Assembly: GCF_007858365.1 (NCBI RefSeq)
Contig: NZ_VFIO01000007.1
Coordinates: 204,988 to 268,987, forward strand
Reading direction: 5' to 3'
DNA: 64,000 nt
Source of the DNA: Pseudomonas saxonica
GTDB taxonomy: Bacteria; Pseudomonadota; Gammaproteobacteria; Pseudomonadales; Pseudomonadaceae
Shown: one piece after another, positions 16,221 through 23,667 of the stretch
Position numbering within the stretch: position 1 is the first letter of the stretch
Layout: every line of letters starts with the position of its first letter
Translations under genes and position numbers: made by a program
Notes under the pieces: generated by a model
Told to the model about the DNA's origin: nothing
The model's database searches: none
What the model saw: the letters and a program-made list of their open reading frames with translations, nothing else

Positions 16221-16682
16221 TCATGCCGCAACCTTTTGCTGGCTCCAGGCGCCGACTGCTTCAAAGATCCGCGCTGCGTGATCTTCTTCGAGCGATATCG
16301 ACTCTGGAATAGCGATCCACCCCGAGGCCACCATCTGGTTTTGGTTGGCTGCGTCTCGCAGTTGCTTGTAGCAATGCTCGATTACGTCCTCCAGATGGTC
16401 GGAGAGATAGACACCATCAGGCGCCACCTCAATGGATTTGCTGTAGCGTTCACCGCGAGCATCAATACAGAGAGCGCTGAGGTAGATCGTCCAGCGGTGG
16501 GCGATGCCGCACACAGCCTGCCCAATTTTCCCAGGAGCGATATTCTTCAGCGATTTGTAATTGATCATGCCCTGGCGGCCGCTGGGGTCGATGCTCACTA
16601 CTGCGACGTGGTTGGCGGCCAGCAGTGCTCGGCATGATCGGTCGATCCGGGCCTTGAGGTTATGCGGTTTACGTTTACTCAT
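16221..16682 (-). CDS. Conserved phage protein downstream of the exonuclease
   Basis: The 153-residue protein starts MSKRKPHNLKARIDRSCRALL. It follows the exonuclease gene with a 1-base overlap, so it belongs to the recombination operon. Its sequence (HVAVVSIDPSGRQGMINYKSL, then HRWTIYLSALC) is a type recurrent in Pseudomonas phages. It carries no recognisable motif. A role with the recombination genes is inferred from linkage only. Confidence 0.65.
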   Translation of the reverse strand: MSKRKPHNLKARIDRSCRALLAANHVAVVSIDPSGRQGMINYKSLKNIAPGKIGQAVCGIAHRWTIYLSALCIDARGERYSKSIEVAPDGVYLSDHLEDVIEHCYKQLRDAANQNQMVASGWIAIPESISLEEDHAARIFEAVGAWSQQKVAA

Positions 16683-18325
16683 TATGCGGCCACCTTCACC
16701 AGCCTCACGCCGGCCATGCTGAACTCGGCGCCCAGGTCCGTGACAAGGGCGTCGAGATTTTCCCAATCCACTTTCAGCATCGAGATTGGGGCTTGGCCGA
16801 AGGCGACAGCCTTGATCAAAGCATCTAAGTCGTAGACGTCAGCCTGCATCGCTACAGTTTGAGTGGTTTGCGTTGCGGTGGGCTTCTGGGCTGCCTGTGA
16901 TACCAGAGCGGCTCTGGTCGGGGCCGACGTCGCGACAGGTGCAGACTGAACTACAGGTTCGACGACGGCGGCGGCTTTGGCTTCATCCTCGATCCGTTGC
17001 AGCTCTTCGTTTCGAATCCTCGTCCGAGTGGCTTCTGCTGTCACTTGTTCGGCTTTCTGATGGTCAGCGATTCGCACCTTTATCAGCGCCACAAGATCGT
17101 CGTTGGCCTTCAACACAAGCTGCTGGAGGTCATTGAACAAAAACGTGTGGTCTACGGCGAGTTCGCCATAGCTGGCAAGGTTGGCGCGAATGCTGTCACC
17201 GATCTGACTGGCGGCAATCTTGGCCCGTGCCAACTCAGAGTCGGCGGCGTCGCGCAGGCTGCTGATCGATTTCTTACCCTTGATGGCGCCGGCGAAGTCG
17301 GCAGGAACGACCGGCATGCGGACCTTTCCGTCCAGCGAGGTGTTGATTTGGTCTATGTGCGCCTGCAACGATTTCGCGGCAATCATGACGATATCTTCGC
17401 GGATGCTCACCTTGCGGGCCTTCACCAGCTTGTCGAGCATAAGGCGCTTTGCGCGCGCCTCGGCGCTGATCTCGTCGATGGTTCGGAAAAGGGCGTCGAT
17501 ACTTTCGGTCTGGCTCAGCGCATGTTGTTTGGCCGCGGCCAACCGCTCTTCGACGTCACCGCACCATTTGACGGTCTTCTCGGCGTCGGCAAAGTGCTGA
17601 TCCGTTTCCAACTCGGTGTTAATCGACGCGAAGACAGCCAGCGAGTGAACCTTGAACTGCTCCAGATTGCTGGCGGTGACCATGCCGGTGACTTCGATGC
17701 GTAGCGCTGGAAGGCTATCCGGCTTCTTGCCAACCGTTTCGGGCACGACCTCGGTCGGAGTAAAGTCGAGCAAATCGGCTTGGAACTGCTTCCAGCCGGC
17801 AACGAGTGTCGCGGCGCGGCCGGGCACTGGCGTGTATTCCATCGACACGAAGTTGTCTTCTGTGCCGTCGGAGCAAACGAAGATCACTTTCTCGGCACCG
17901 CTCACCAACAGCTGCTGCTCGAGCTGCCAGTAATAGTGCGGGTCAAGGTTCCCAGCCAGCACATCGGCGGCGAGCTGTTCGTTCCACATTTTGTGCTCGA
18001 ACAGCGTTTCGCCGAGCATGGTGCAGCCGTCGAGCGAGGCGAGCAGGTCGCCGTGAGTTCCGACAATGGGGAACAGGTCTTCGCCGATCCGACCTTCCAG
18101 AATTGGACGAGCCATCGCTTCAGCTTCGTGGCCTTTGTCGAACAGGTATTTCTGCACCCACCACGACACATCGCGGTCGAGGCCGGTCTTTTTGGCGCTG
18201 AGCAGTTCGGTGCGCTTCATCTGCTTCGAAGCACCCATCATGGCCGGCGCCTCGGAGGCGGTGAGGTAGTTGGAGCGGAGCGCATGCCAGGCTTCGGAGC
18301 CCTGAGCGACGTTATGGATTTTCAT
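16682..18325 (-). CDS. YqaJ/lambda-Exo type recombination exonuclease with C-terminal extension
   Basis: The 547-residue protein has an N-terminal YqaJ viral recombinase domain (residues 1-210): GSEAWHALRSNYLTASEAPA, the acidic GHEAEAMARP, SLDGCTMLGETLFEHKMW with the catalytic D...E-x-K set, and the Q-rich YYWQLEQQLLVSG. It would degrade the 5' strand of double-stranded ends. Family members are often ~200-320 residues. The extra ~300 residues are largely helical, with an Ala/Thr/Gln-rich linker near 470. It overlaps recT as ATGA, forming a Red-type exonuclease/annealase pair. Confidence 0.85.
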   Translation of the reverse strand: MKIHNVAQGSEAWHALRSNYLTASEAPAMMGASKQMKRTELLSAKKTGLDRDVSWWVQKYLFDKGHEAEAMARPILEGRIGEDLFPIVGTHGDLLASLDGCTMLGETLFEHKMWNEQLAADVLAGNLDPHYYWQLEQQLLVSGAEKVIFVCSDGTEDNFVSMEYTPVPGRAATLVAGWKQFQADLLDFTPTEVVPETVGKKPDSLPALRIEVTGMVTASNLEQFKVHSLAVFASINTELETDQHFADAEKTVKWCGDVEERLAAAKQHALSQTESIDALFRTIDEISAEARAKRLMLDKLVKARKVSIREDIVMIAAKSLQAHIDQINTSLDGKVRMPVVPADFAGAIKGKKSISSLRDAADSELARAKIAASQIGDSIRANLASYGELAVDHTFLFNDLQQLVLKANDDLVALIKVRIADHQKAEQVTAEATRTRIRNEELQRIEDEAKAAAVVEPVVQSAPVATSAPTRAALVSQAAQKPTATQTTQTVAMQADVYDLDALIKAVAFGQAPISMLKVDWENLDALVTDLGAEFSMAGVRLVKVAA

Positions 18326-19212
18326 TCTTGCTCTCCTTCAATGGGGGCTAGCGCTTTGATCTTTGCGATCTGTTCTTCGCTCAGTGTGAATTTGCTGCTG
18401 ACGGTTGCAATCAGGTGGTCAGGTGCTGACCTTCCGGAGTCGACCGCTACGCGCCACTTGGGCAGGTTCTCGGCAAACTTGTCGTCGGGGTAGGGTGGAA
18501 GCTCTGCGGTGGCCCGGCCCTTAGGCGGCGAGACATCGCGGATAACCGGGGCGGCTTCTTCGAGTTCGTCCGGGCTGTACACGCCGAGTATCACATCAGG
18601 GCAATACAGGCGCGACCAGCGCTTGGTGGCGAGGTAGGCCAGCTGCTGGCGAGGATCATCAGCCCACAGCGTGCTGTTGCGGGTGCGGGCCTGTGCCAGC
18701 AGTAACTCAAGAACGCGGGGCTCATCTTCGCCGCGGAAGGTGGCCCAAACTTTGACGCCCAGGCCTTCCTCGTCTTCGAGTTTCCAGCCTGGCTGACGGT
18801 ATTGTTTGCCTTCGCTATTGGTCTTGATGTCGAACTTGCCGATCACCTTTTCCCAAGTGCCGTACCACTCGTAGTGCAGGCGATCCAGAACCGGTGCGCA
18901 GGTGGTGATAACTGCATTCACAAGCTGGGCTTCGTAGCCGAGCACGCCATTCACCAGGTGCGTTTTCTGCGCAACTGCAAAGGGGTTCATTTTCCACTGC
19001 ATTGATTGCATGACGACCGCCAGGCAATCCGCCGAGTTACCGTTGAAATGCTTCGGTACCGTGGCGCGGCCGGTGGCCATGACGTCGGCAAGGCGCATCA
19101 TCTTGTCCAAGCTGTCGCCATCGAGCACCAGAGCGCTGGTACTGGTCGCAGCATTAGGGAGAATGTGCAAGGTTTGTTCGTGCGCCACCGGCGCCACGCT
19201 TTGTGCGGACAT
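18322..19212 (-). CDS. recT: RecT-family single-strand annealing protein
   Basis: The 296-residue protein has the RecT core: VMQSMQWKMNPFAVAQKTHLVNGVLGYEAQLVNAVI around residues 68-105, then YEWYGTWEKVIGKF and RQQLAYLATKRWSRLYCPDVILGVY. RecT proteins coat single-stranded DNA and anneal complementary strands. Directly followed by the YqaJ exonuclease (4-base overlap), it completes a Red-like system for phage recombination and concatemer formation. Confidence 0.9.
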   Translation of the reverse strand: MSAQSVAPVAHEQTLHILPNAATSTSALVLDGDSLDKMMRLADVMATGRATVPKHFNGNSADCLAVVMQSMQWKMNPFAVAQKTHLVNGVLGYEAQLVNAVITTCAPVLDRLHYEWYGTWEKVIGKFDIKTNSEGKQYRQPGWKLEDEEGLGVKVWATFRGEDEPRVLELLLAQARTRNSTLWADDPRQQLAYLATKRWSRLYCPDVILGVYSPDELEEAAPVIRDVSPPKGRATAELPPYPDDKFAENLPKWRVAVDSGRSAPDHLIATVSSKFTLSEEQIAKIKALAPIEGEQE

Positions 19213-19257
19213 GACAGTTCCTTGCCGCGCACTGGCGCAGCTTTCGAAAGATTTGTG

Positions 19258-19374
19258 CTATTGAGGGATTGGCGCCGAGAGGGCGCCGAACAACATGAGT
19301 GCGGTGCAGGTACCGAGTGCGAAGAAAGAGCTGCGCCAGAATACGAAGCGTCTGGCGCGTTGTCGGACTGTCAT
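19258..19374 (-). CDS. 38-residue single-pass membrane peptide
   Basis: An ATG at 19372-19374 overlaps the stop of the upstream gene as ATGA and opens a 38-codon frame ending at TAG (19258-19260). The peptide begins MTVRQRARRFVFWRSS and continues with the hydrophobic FFALGTCTALMLFGALSA, giving a basic cytoplasmic end and one membrane helix. Its exact coupling to the operon and its membrane-protein composition argue that it is real. Similar small peptides are often missed in phages. Function is unknown. Confidence 0.6.
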   Translation of the reverse strand: MTVRQRARRFVFWRSSFFALGTCTALMLFGALSAPIPQ

Positions 19375-19817
19375 GCTGCATCTGCCTTACGCTGTTCCGC
19401 TAGGTCAGCGGCGCGATCAGAGTCCAGCTCTTCTGCGCGAGCCCGACCATACTCATTTGCGTGAGGTCGGATCAGCGTTTCAGCGACGTCGTGCAATGCA
19501 GTTGGATGGTTCCCTTTAGGCTGTCCAAGCGCTGCAATGGCGAGGTCATAAATTAGGCTGCGCGCTCGACGGCCATCGGCGATGACTTCGCAGATCATTC
19601 GCTCAATCGGATACTCACGGTTGTCGGTCAGCAGCGGAGCGATGTGTTCCTGCGCGCCAAGGTGTTCGGCCAGCGCTTCCCACAACGACTGCGGAGTGAC
19701 CAGGGCAACTGATTTGCGATGCGCTCGGGGCGCCGTGACATTGTCGCCGCAGATCAGCGAATTGATTGCATCGTGGAGCCAATCCGGCCCTTCTGGCGTA
19801 TCGAGAAAATCAGTCAT
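19371..19817 (-). CDS. Conserved phage protein of the recombination operon
   Basis: The 148-residue protein is acidic at the start (MTDFLDTPEGPDWLHDAIN) and helical after. The C-terminus is rich in Ala, Arg and Glu (RARAEELDSDRAADLAEQRK). It is coupled to its neighbours by 4-base overlaps on both sides. I do not recognise a domain. A role in DNA metabolism is inferred from the company of recT and the exonuclease. Confidence 0.65.
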   Translation of the reverse strand: MTDFLDTPEGPDWLHDAINSLICGDNVTAPRAHRKSVALVTPQSLWEALAEHLGAQEHIAPLLTDNREYPIERMICEVIADGRRARSLIYDLAIAALGQPKGNHPTALHDVAETLIRPHANEYGRARAEELDSDRAADLAEQRKADAA

Positions 19818-20065
19818 GATTCGCTTCCTTCCAGGCGTCGAGCAAGTGCGCAGGCTTCGTTATGGTGGCGGCGAAATCCCATGACCTTACCCGTACGGCT
19901 GTCCACCACATGGAAGAAGTCGCGTCCCGCCGGCTTCACTGTCATCCGGTAGGGGACCACCGGCGCCGGCCGCCCAATCAGCCTGAAGAAATCGTTAGTG
20001 GCGATGCGGGATCGCTGATGCAAGCCGTCGACAATGTCGCGGCGCGATTGAATACTTTGATGCAT
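19814..20065 (-). CDS. Small basic phage protein
   Basis: The 83-residue protein includes RPAPVVPYRMTVKPAGRDFFHVVDSRTGKVMGFRRHHNEA, which looks like a short beta-hairpin domain ending in an amphipathic helix (CALARRLEGSES). The ATG has a GAGGCG ribosome site, and the stop overlaps the next gene as ATGA. Function is unknown. Confidence 0.6.
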   Translation of the reverse strand: MHQSIQSRRDIVDGLHQRSRIATNDFFRLIGRPAPVVPYRMTVKPAGRDFFHVVDSRTGKVMGFRRHHNEACALARRLEGSES

Positions 20066-20245
20066 GGTCGCCTCCAGAGTGGCGGTATGAATTCAACAAA
20101 TTTCGGATGCACCCATCTGTTCCGCTGGTTGCCATTAGGCGCGGAAGTGAATGCATGCGAGTGATTTCGGGGGTAGGGCGGAAGGAATATTTCGCTAAGG
20201 TGCCAACGGCTGGCTATCAAGCCAGTCCGTCAGCGAAATGAAGCT

Positions 20246-20380
20246 TTACTCAACGATGCAGATCCAGCGGTGATTTTGTCGATACGGGGCGCGGGTGAAA
20301 TGGACATCTGAAACCAGTTGTAGGCCATGCTTTTGTAACTCTTCGGTCAGTTGTACGAGTGTCTCTGCTTGGATAGTCAT
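20246..20380 (-). CDS. 44-residue phage peptide
   Basis: The ATG at 20378-20380 follows a GAGGT ribosome site and opens MTIQAETLVQLTEELQKHGL, continuing to RQNHRWICIVE and a TAA at 20246-20248. The composition (amphipathic helix, then a short strand-like end) is protein-like, and the frame lies on the operon strand. No function can be assigned. Confidence 0.6.
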   Translation of the reverse strand: MTIQAETLVQLTEELQKHGLQLVSDVHFTRAPYRQNHRWICIVE

Positions 20381-20472
20381 TGCTGTTACCTCGTCAGATT
20401 TACTGCGTTCATAATTCTTGACTGAGCTAGCCGCTTACTAATTCAAATTTTCTTCAACCTTGATTGATGAAT

Positions 20473-20562
20473 GGTCGCATCGGAGCGTGATCTGCCTAAA
20501 CTTACTCCGGCATGCCGGTTGTCCGGGGAACCTTCCGGCCTGCGTTTCAGATCGATGCGACC
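20473..20562 (-). ncRNA. Candidate structured RNA element downstream of csrA
   Basis: A 10-bp perfect inverted repeat (20473-20482 and 20553-20562), extended inward by GATCTG/CAGATC (20489-20494 and 20548-20553), closes a 90-nt stretch with internal CCGG-type hairpins. Read on the operon (minus) strand, it holds GGA trinucleotides in or beside these stems (CCGGAAGG, CCGGACAA, CCGGAGTA), the core of CsrA/RsmA binding sites. It lies 61 bp downstream of the phage csrA gene. The structure was read by eye, not folded computationally. Confidence 0.4.
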
Positions 20563-20623
20563 TCCCGTGAGGGATCGGGCAGTTAGCGACAGGCTGTCGT
20601 TGGCGCTGGTTTTTTGTTGCTAC

Positions 20624-20809
20624 TTAGGCCGCGCTTTCAGTCTCGCGCTCCGTCTGAATCCGCTTCCAAATCTCTTCCCGATGCACCGCAACATCTTCCG
20701 GCGCGACGATTCCGATCTTCACTTGCTGACCGCTAACGCTCAGCACCTGGATGCTGATGTCGTCGTTGATGCGGATGGTTTCGCCTACGCGGCGGGTGAG
20801 TATCAACAT
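20624..20809 (-). CDS. csrA: Phage-encoded CsrA/RsmA-family translational regulator
   Basis: The 61-residue protein begins MLILTRRVGETIRINDDISI and contains VKIGIVAPEDVAVHREEI, the hallmark CsrA sequence with the RNA-binding Arg near residue 44 in the VHREE helix start. CsrA dimers bind GGA motifs in mRNA leaders and repress or stabilise messages. A longer frame upstream has no CsrA homology, so this ATG is used. The leader has two GGA motifs around the ribosome site (AAGGAGAAGGACC), as expected for self-repression. It is the first gene downstream of the PL/OL region. Confidence 0.92.
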   Translation of the reverse strand: MLILTRRVGETIRINDDISIQVLSVSGQQVKIGIVAPEDVAVHREEIWKRIQTERETESAA

Positions 20810-21103
20810 GGTCCTTCTCCTTGTTGGTGGTTTTCCCAATGCACCCGGTTGCCCAGGTGCAGCAGTGAAAAATTCCATCCCATTACCGCCGGATTGAGCG
20901 GAGCGCACTGCTTGCCGGGTCATTCATACGGTTAAGGCATTTCGCCTTCGATCAGCCGTACAGGGTGTTCCTGTCGTGGGCGGGCTATCTGACCCGTCTA
21001 ATCGCCGGTCGCCGGTAGAGGCAATGCGGTCTATTGGTATTACGTTTCTTGCGCAGGCTGTTAAAGAGCGGGTCGCTGCGGTGTGCTGCTGCGATGGAAG
21101 AAA
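20810..21103. other. Long leader between the leftward promoter and csrA
   Basis: About 290 bp separate the operator region from csrA. A 73-codon frame here starts inside an operator and has no plausible ribosome site. I see no supported gene. The stretch is likely untranslated leader, where an antitermination site could lie, but I could not identify one. Confidence 0.4.
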
Positions 21104-21146
21104 CAATACCGCCGGTATTGCATGCCGGTCAATACCTCCGGTCATA
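21104..21146 (-). promoter_or_regulatory. OL-like operators overlapping a leftward promoter (PL)
   Basis: CAATACC-GCC-GGTATTG (21104-21120) is a perfect 17-bp dyad, and a weaker copy starts with CAATACC at 21130. On the minus strand a TTGACC -35 box (complement of 21127-21132) and TATTGT -10 box (complement of 21103-21108) with 18-bp spacing lie within them. The same operator motif recurs at the cI/cro boundary, so one repressor can silence both directions. Confidence 0.7.
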
Positions 21147-21163
21147 TATTTTTGAGCGGGCGT

Positions 21164-21187
21164 AAAAAAGCCCGCACTGAGCGGGCT
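21164..21187 (-). terminator. Terminator after the zinc-ribbon membrane gene
   Basis: AGCCCGC/GCGGGCT stem with a six-T run on the minus strand. It insulates the leftward promoter region from upstream cargo transcription. Confidence 0.8.
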
Positions 21188-21216
21188 GCAATTTGAATTG
21201 TCTGTTTTGGGCTAAA

Positions 21217-21762
21217 TCAGCCTTTGTATGAGAGCTCGCCAAAAAAGGAGTGGTTCACTCTGATCAGTTTTAGCACCTCAACGGCTTCATTTTTTTTCTC
21301 GTAGGGGCCGATAACCACTACTGCACCATCAGGGTTTTCGCAGGGCAGGCCTTCGTCGCTGACGATTTTCTGTGTTGCATCGAATTCCATACCTGGCCGG
21401 CAAGGTATGCGGACTGTCCAGCCTGTAGCAGGAATTGAGCGCGTAGCCTGCTCGATATCTGCGCCACAATGCCTGCACTTGATGGCTGCATTCTTGATGG
21501 TTTCGGCGCACAGAGGGCAGGGTCGGGTGTCCGTCTGAGCCGGTATTGAAGCGGGCGAGACCGATACCTTGCCGCCAAAAATCACCATCATGATGCCCGC
21601 CAAGGCAATCATTCCCCCCACAATCGTATGTACCTGGCGATCAGCCATAAGCCCGAGGTTATTGACTCTGCCCATACCAGTGGAAACGGATACATCCATG
21701 TTCAGCGCGAATATCATCCAGCAGAAACCCGCTATCAGAATGAAAATCCCGAAGCCTTTCAT
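21217..21762 (-). CDS. Zinc-ribbon membrane protein
   Basis: The 181-residue protein begins MKGFGIFILIAGFCWMIFAL (start set by an AAGGAGCG site). It has two membrane helices (about residues 4-22 and 50-70), a CPLCAETIKNAAIKCRHCGAD zinc ribbon (about 98-117) and a soluble C-terminal domain ending VEVLKLIRVNHSFFGELSYKG. Zinc-ribbon membrane proteins of this design occur in bacteria and phages without assigned role. It lies between OL and cI, where phages carry lysogenic-conversion genes, and is bounded by its own terminator. Confidence 0.7.
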   Translation of the reverse strand: MKGFGIFILIAGFCWMIFALNMDVSVSTGMGRVNNLGLMADRQVHTIVGGMIALAGIMMVIFGGKVSVSPASIPAQTDTRPCPLCAETIKNAAIKCRHCGADIEQATRSIPATGWTVRIPCRPGMEFDATQKIVSDEGLPCENPDGAVVVIGPYEKKNEAVEVLKLIRVNHSFFGELSYKG

Positions 21763-21872
21763 TGTGCCGCTCCTTAAAGTGATGCCGAACTCTACCATTC
21801 GTGGCGCACAGCCACCATTGAGTGGGGGGGGGGCGGAGGATGCTTATTTGGGTCAAGAACTGCTAGACAGTC

Positions 21873-21893
21873 AAAAGCCCGCCGAGGCGGGCT
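21873..21893 (-). terminator. Terminator after the four-helix membrane gene
   Basis: AGCCCGCC/GGCGGGCT stem followed by TTTT on the minus strand, 37 bp past the stop of the gene that starts at 22376. Confidence 0.8.
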
Positions 21894-21929
21894 CTGATCA
21901 GGATCTTATAATCGTTTGAGCTTAATGCT

Positions 21930-22376
21930 TTACGACGTCACGCTGACGGTGCGATTGCGTTGCCAGCGTTGCATCAACCAGTAAACTCCGCCAGCAATGA
22001 GGAAATTGAACCAGCCCCACATCACGCAAGCGGCTGCAGTACTGAGAAAGAATACGGAGAAGTAGCGGACAACGATCTTTACCCAAGTCTCACAGTTCGC
22101 GGCTGATCGCCATATCCCTACGAATGTGACAAAGGCGTAGAGACCTACCGGAACGGCTACGCCGCGAATGGCTGCCAAAGTCCAGCCAGCGCCACTGCTT
22201 TGGTCCCCGCTCAACACATACGACACGTAGGAACCGGCGATACCGAGCACAATAATTCCGCCAATCGCGCCAAACCCCCAAAATGCTTGGCTTACTGTGT
22301 ATCTACCAGCGAATAAATTTGTTTTTAACAATTTATGGCCAAACAGGCCGACCAAAATGGCCAGAACGATTCCCAT
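21930..22376 (-). CDS. Membrane protein of unknown function (immunity-region cargo)
   Basis: The 148-residue protein is strongly hydrophobic, with about four membrane helices (MGIVLAILVGLFGHKLL at the start; FWGFGAIGGIIVLGIAGSYV; VAVPVGLYAFVTFVGIW; FFLSTAAACVMWGWFNFLIA) and a basic C-terminus. It is a single gene with its own terminator between OL and cI. Superinfection-exclusion proteins often occupy this place, but nothing in the sequence proves it. Confidence 0.6.
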   Translation of the reverse strand: MGIVLAILVGLFGHKLLKTNLFAGRYTVSQAFWGFGAIGGIIVLGIAGSYVSYVLSGDQSSGAGWTLAAIRGVAVPVGLYAFVTFVGIWRSAANCETWVKIVVRYFSVFFLSTAAACVMWGWFNFLIAGGVYWLMQRWQRNRTVSVTS

Positions 22377-22601
22377 CTACTGCTCCCCGAGATTACGGCT
22401 AAGTGCCACTATATGTGTCGGACAGACCATTTGAATCTTTAATGAGTGCGCAGAAAATTATGTACTCGCGCACTAAGTCCGATGGATTCAGCAGGGTAGA
22501 GCTGTGCTTGTGAGCTGAGGTGTCTCCGCACAAGAGGCGCGAAACGCTGTCGAGGTTGAGGGCAGAAACATGAAACTGGCGGGCTGGGCATCTGTCGCAT
22601 A

Positions 22602-22662
22602 GAAAAGGCCCGTCTGCGCAACAGGCGGGCTAACACCGAGAGGTTGGACCCTCTACTTGGTG
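22602..22662 (-). ncRNA. Candidate ~60-nt small RNA in the immunity region
   Basis: Downstream of a good promoter, the minus strand reads a first stem-loop (AACACCAAGTAGAGG... CCTCTCGGTGTT, from 22664 to 22632). A terminator hairpin follows (GCCCGCCTG/CAGACGGGC, 22630-22608) with a TTTTCT run. No reading frame of note is present. Promoter, hairpin and terminator in a compact intergenic unit are the layout of a trans-acting small RNA. I do not recognise the family. Confidence 0.6.
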
Positions 22663-22667
22663 TTTGG

Positions 22668-22695
22668 ATTCTAGGCGGGGCGTGGAGGATTGCAA
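22668..22695 (-). promoter_or_regulatory. Promoter of the candidate small RNA
   Basis: On the minus strand TTGCAA (22690-22695) and TAGAAT (22668-22673) are 16 bp apart. The predicted start is near 22661, immediately before the first hairpin. Confidence 0.6.
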
Positions 22696-22705
22696 GGGAG
22701 ATACA

Positions 22706-22729
22706 AGAAGCCCGGCGATGGGCCGGGCT
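22706..22729 (-). terminator. Terminator of the hemerythrin gene
   Basis: AGCCCGGC and GCCGGGCT arms (22709-22716 and 22722-22729) followed by TTCTTGT on the minus strand. Confidence 0.75.
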
Positions 22730-22762
22730 CATATGTTCGAGTTGTTTCTGTATAAGTATTAC

Positions 22763-23227
22763 CTACGCTGCTGCAAGAGTCTTTTTTAGAGAGGCTTTCA
22801 TAGTCACCATTTCTTCACCTAGCTCTTCGAGTTTCGCCTGACCTAATAGCTTTTTGGCTTTGGGAAACATGTCTGTTTCCTCCTCTTCGATGTGATGCTC
22901 AAGCAGTTCCTTTACCACCTTTACTCGTCCTGCAAATTCAGGTGATGTTGGATCGGTCTCTTTAAGGTCGGGAAGCACAAGTGAATCGACTGTCCGGTGC
23001 TCCTCTTTTGCCTCGTAATACATCTCCGCTTCGTCTTTACCGCCGGCTGCTTTAAAAGCTGGATAAAGGATTTCTTCCTCAAGTTGAGTATGAATAGTAA
23101 TTTCCATCTCAAGTTTTTTTAGAAGATCGGAGCGTGTCTTGACTGCGCGATCAGTTGATTCGCTCAACTGGGTCAGTATGGCTTTAACTTTCTCATGGTC
23201 GGCTTTCAAAAGATCAATGGCGTTCAT
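22763..23227 (-). CDS. Hemerythrin HHE-domain protein
   Basis: The 154-residue four-helix protein has the HHE pattern of iron ligands: LLKADHEKVKAIL (His near 11), ITIHTQLEEEILYPAF (His and Glu), EEHRTVDSLV, and LLEHHIEEEETDMFPKA. These proteins bind a non-haem di-iron centre and sense or carry oxygen or NO, or handle iron. The start MNAIDLLKADHEKV has a GAGGCAG site upstream. It is a monocistron next to the candidate small RNA, in the OL-cI interval, and is a likely host-derived cargo gene. Confidence 0.85.
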   Translation of the reverse strand: MNAIDLLKADHEKVKAILTQLSESTDRAVKTRSDLLKKLEMEITIHTQLEEEILYPAFKAAGGKDEAEMYYEAKEEHRTVDSLVLPDLKETDPTSPEFAGRVKVVKELLEHHIEEEETDMFPKAKKLLGQAKLEELGEEMVTMKASLKKTLAAA

Positions 23228-23667
23228 TTGCTGCCTCACTATCACGGATGTTTTTCGCCAATCTCTGTCGGCGAGGTCTGCGTAGGTCTCGCATTAACTG
23301 TGCCATTGTTGAGGGAGTACTAAATTCTTATAAATCAGAGCGTTAGGTGTAATAGTGGCTATTGGCACTCATGCAGACTGCACGGCGTCGGCATTTGTAT
23401 GATGCAATAAGCCATGCTCATTGTTTCGGTACCTAGGATCGAATGAGTTACCGTGGATAGAGCTGGCACAGGTAACGAAGCGAACTACAACTAGACTGCC
23501 GACCACAACAATTGTTTCTTTGACGCATCCATGAACTGCTGAGTGCAGTGATATGGCATTTGGAAAGCAGGTGTTGCTTGATGGGAAAATAAAAACCTTT
23601 AAAGGAATCTTATCTATGCAAAATGTCTTGGCCAATATTCGTTTTTTGAGACGCTCAAGCTACCTAG
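23228..23667. other. AT-rich gap with no supported gene
   Basis: This 440-bp stretch between the hemerythrin gene and the broken gene downstream of cI has lower GC than its surroundings. An 88-codon minus frame needs a TTG start and has no ribosome site. A 23-codon plus frame at 23616 follows AAAGGAA but is too short to support. I see no clear terminator or operator. Confidence 0.4.

Noticed and set aside
16030..16224. 64-codon minus frame starting in an ATGA overlap (MKRIVRIQQRKRQTWL)
   Set aside because: The overlap start is attractive, but two-thirds of it lies inside the next gene in another phase and ends in low-complexity sequence. It is kept only as a possibility.
19978..20220. 80-codon minus frame upstream of the 83-residue gene
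   Set aside because: No ribosome site and no protein-like pattern; it overlaps the coding region of its neighbour.
20924..21145. 73-codon minus frame in the leader before csrA
   Set aside because: It begins inside the operator/promoter at 21104-21146, so a transcript from that promoter would not include its start.
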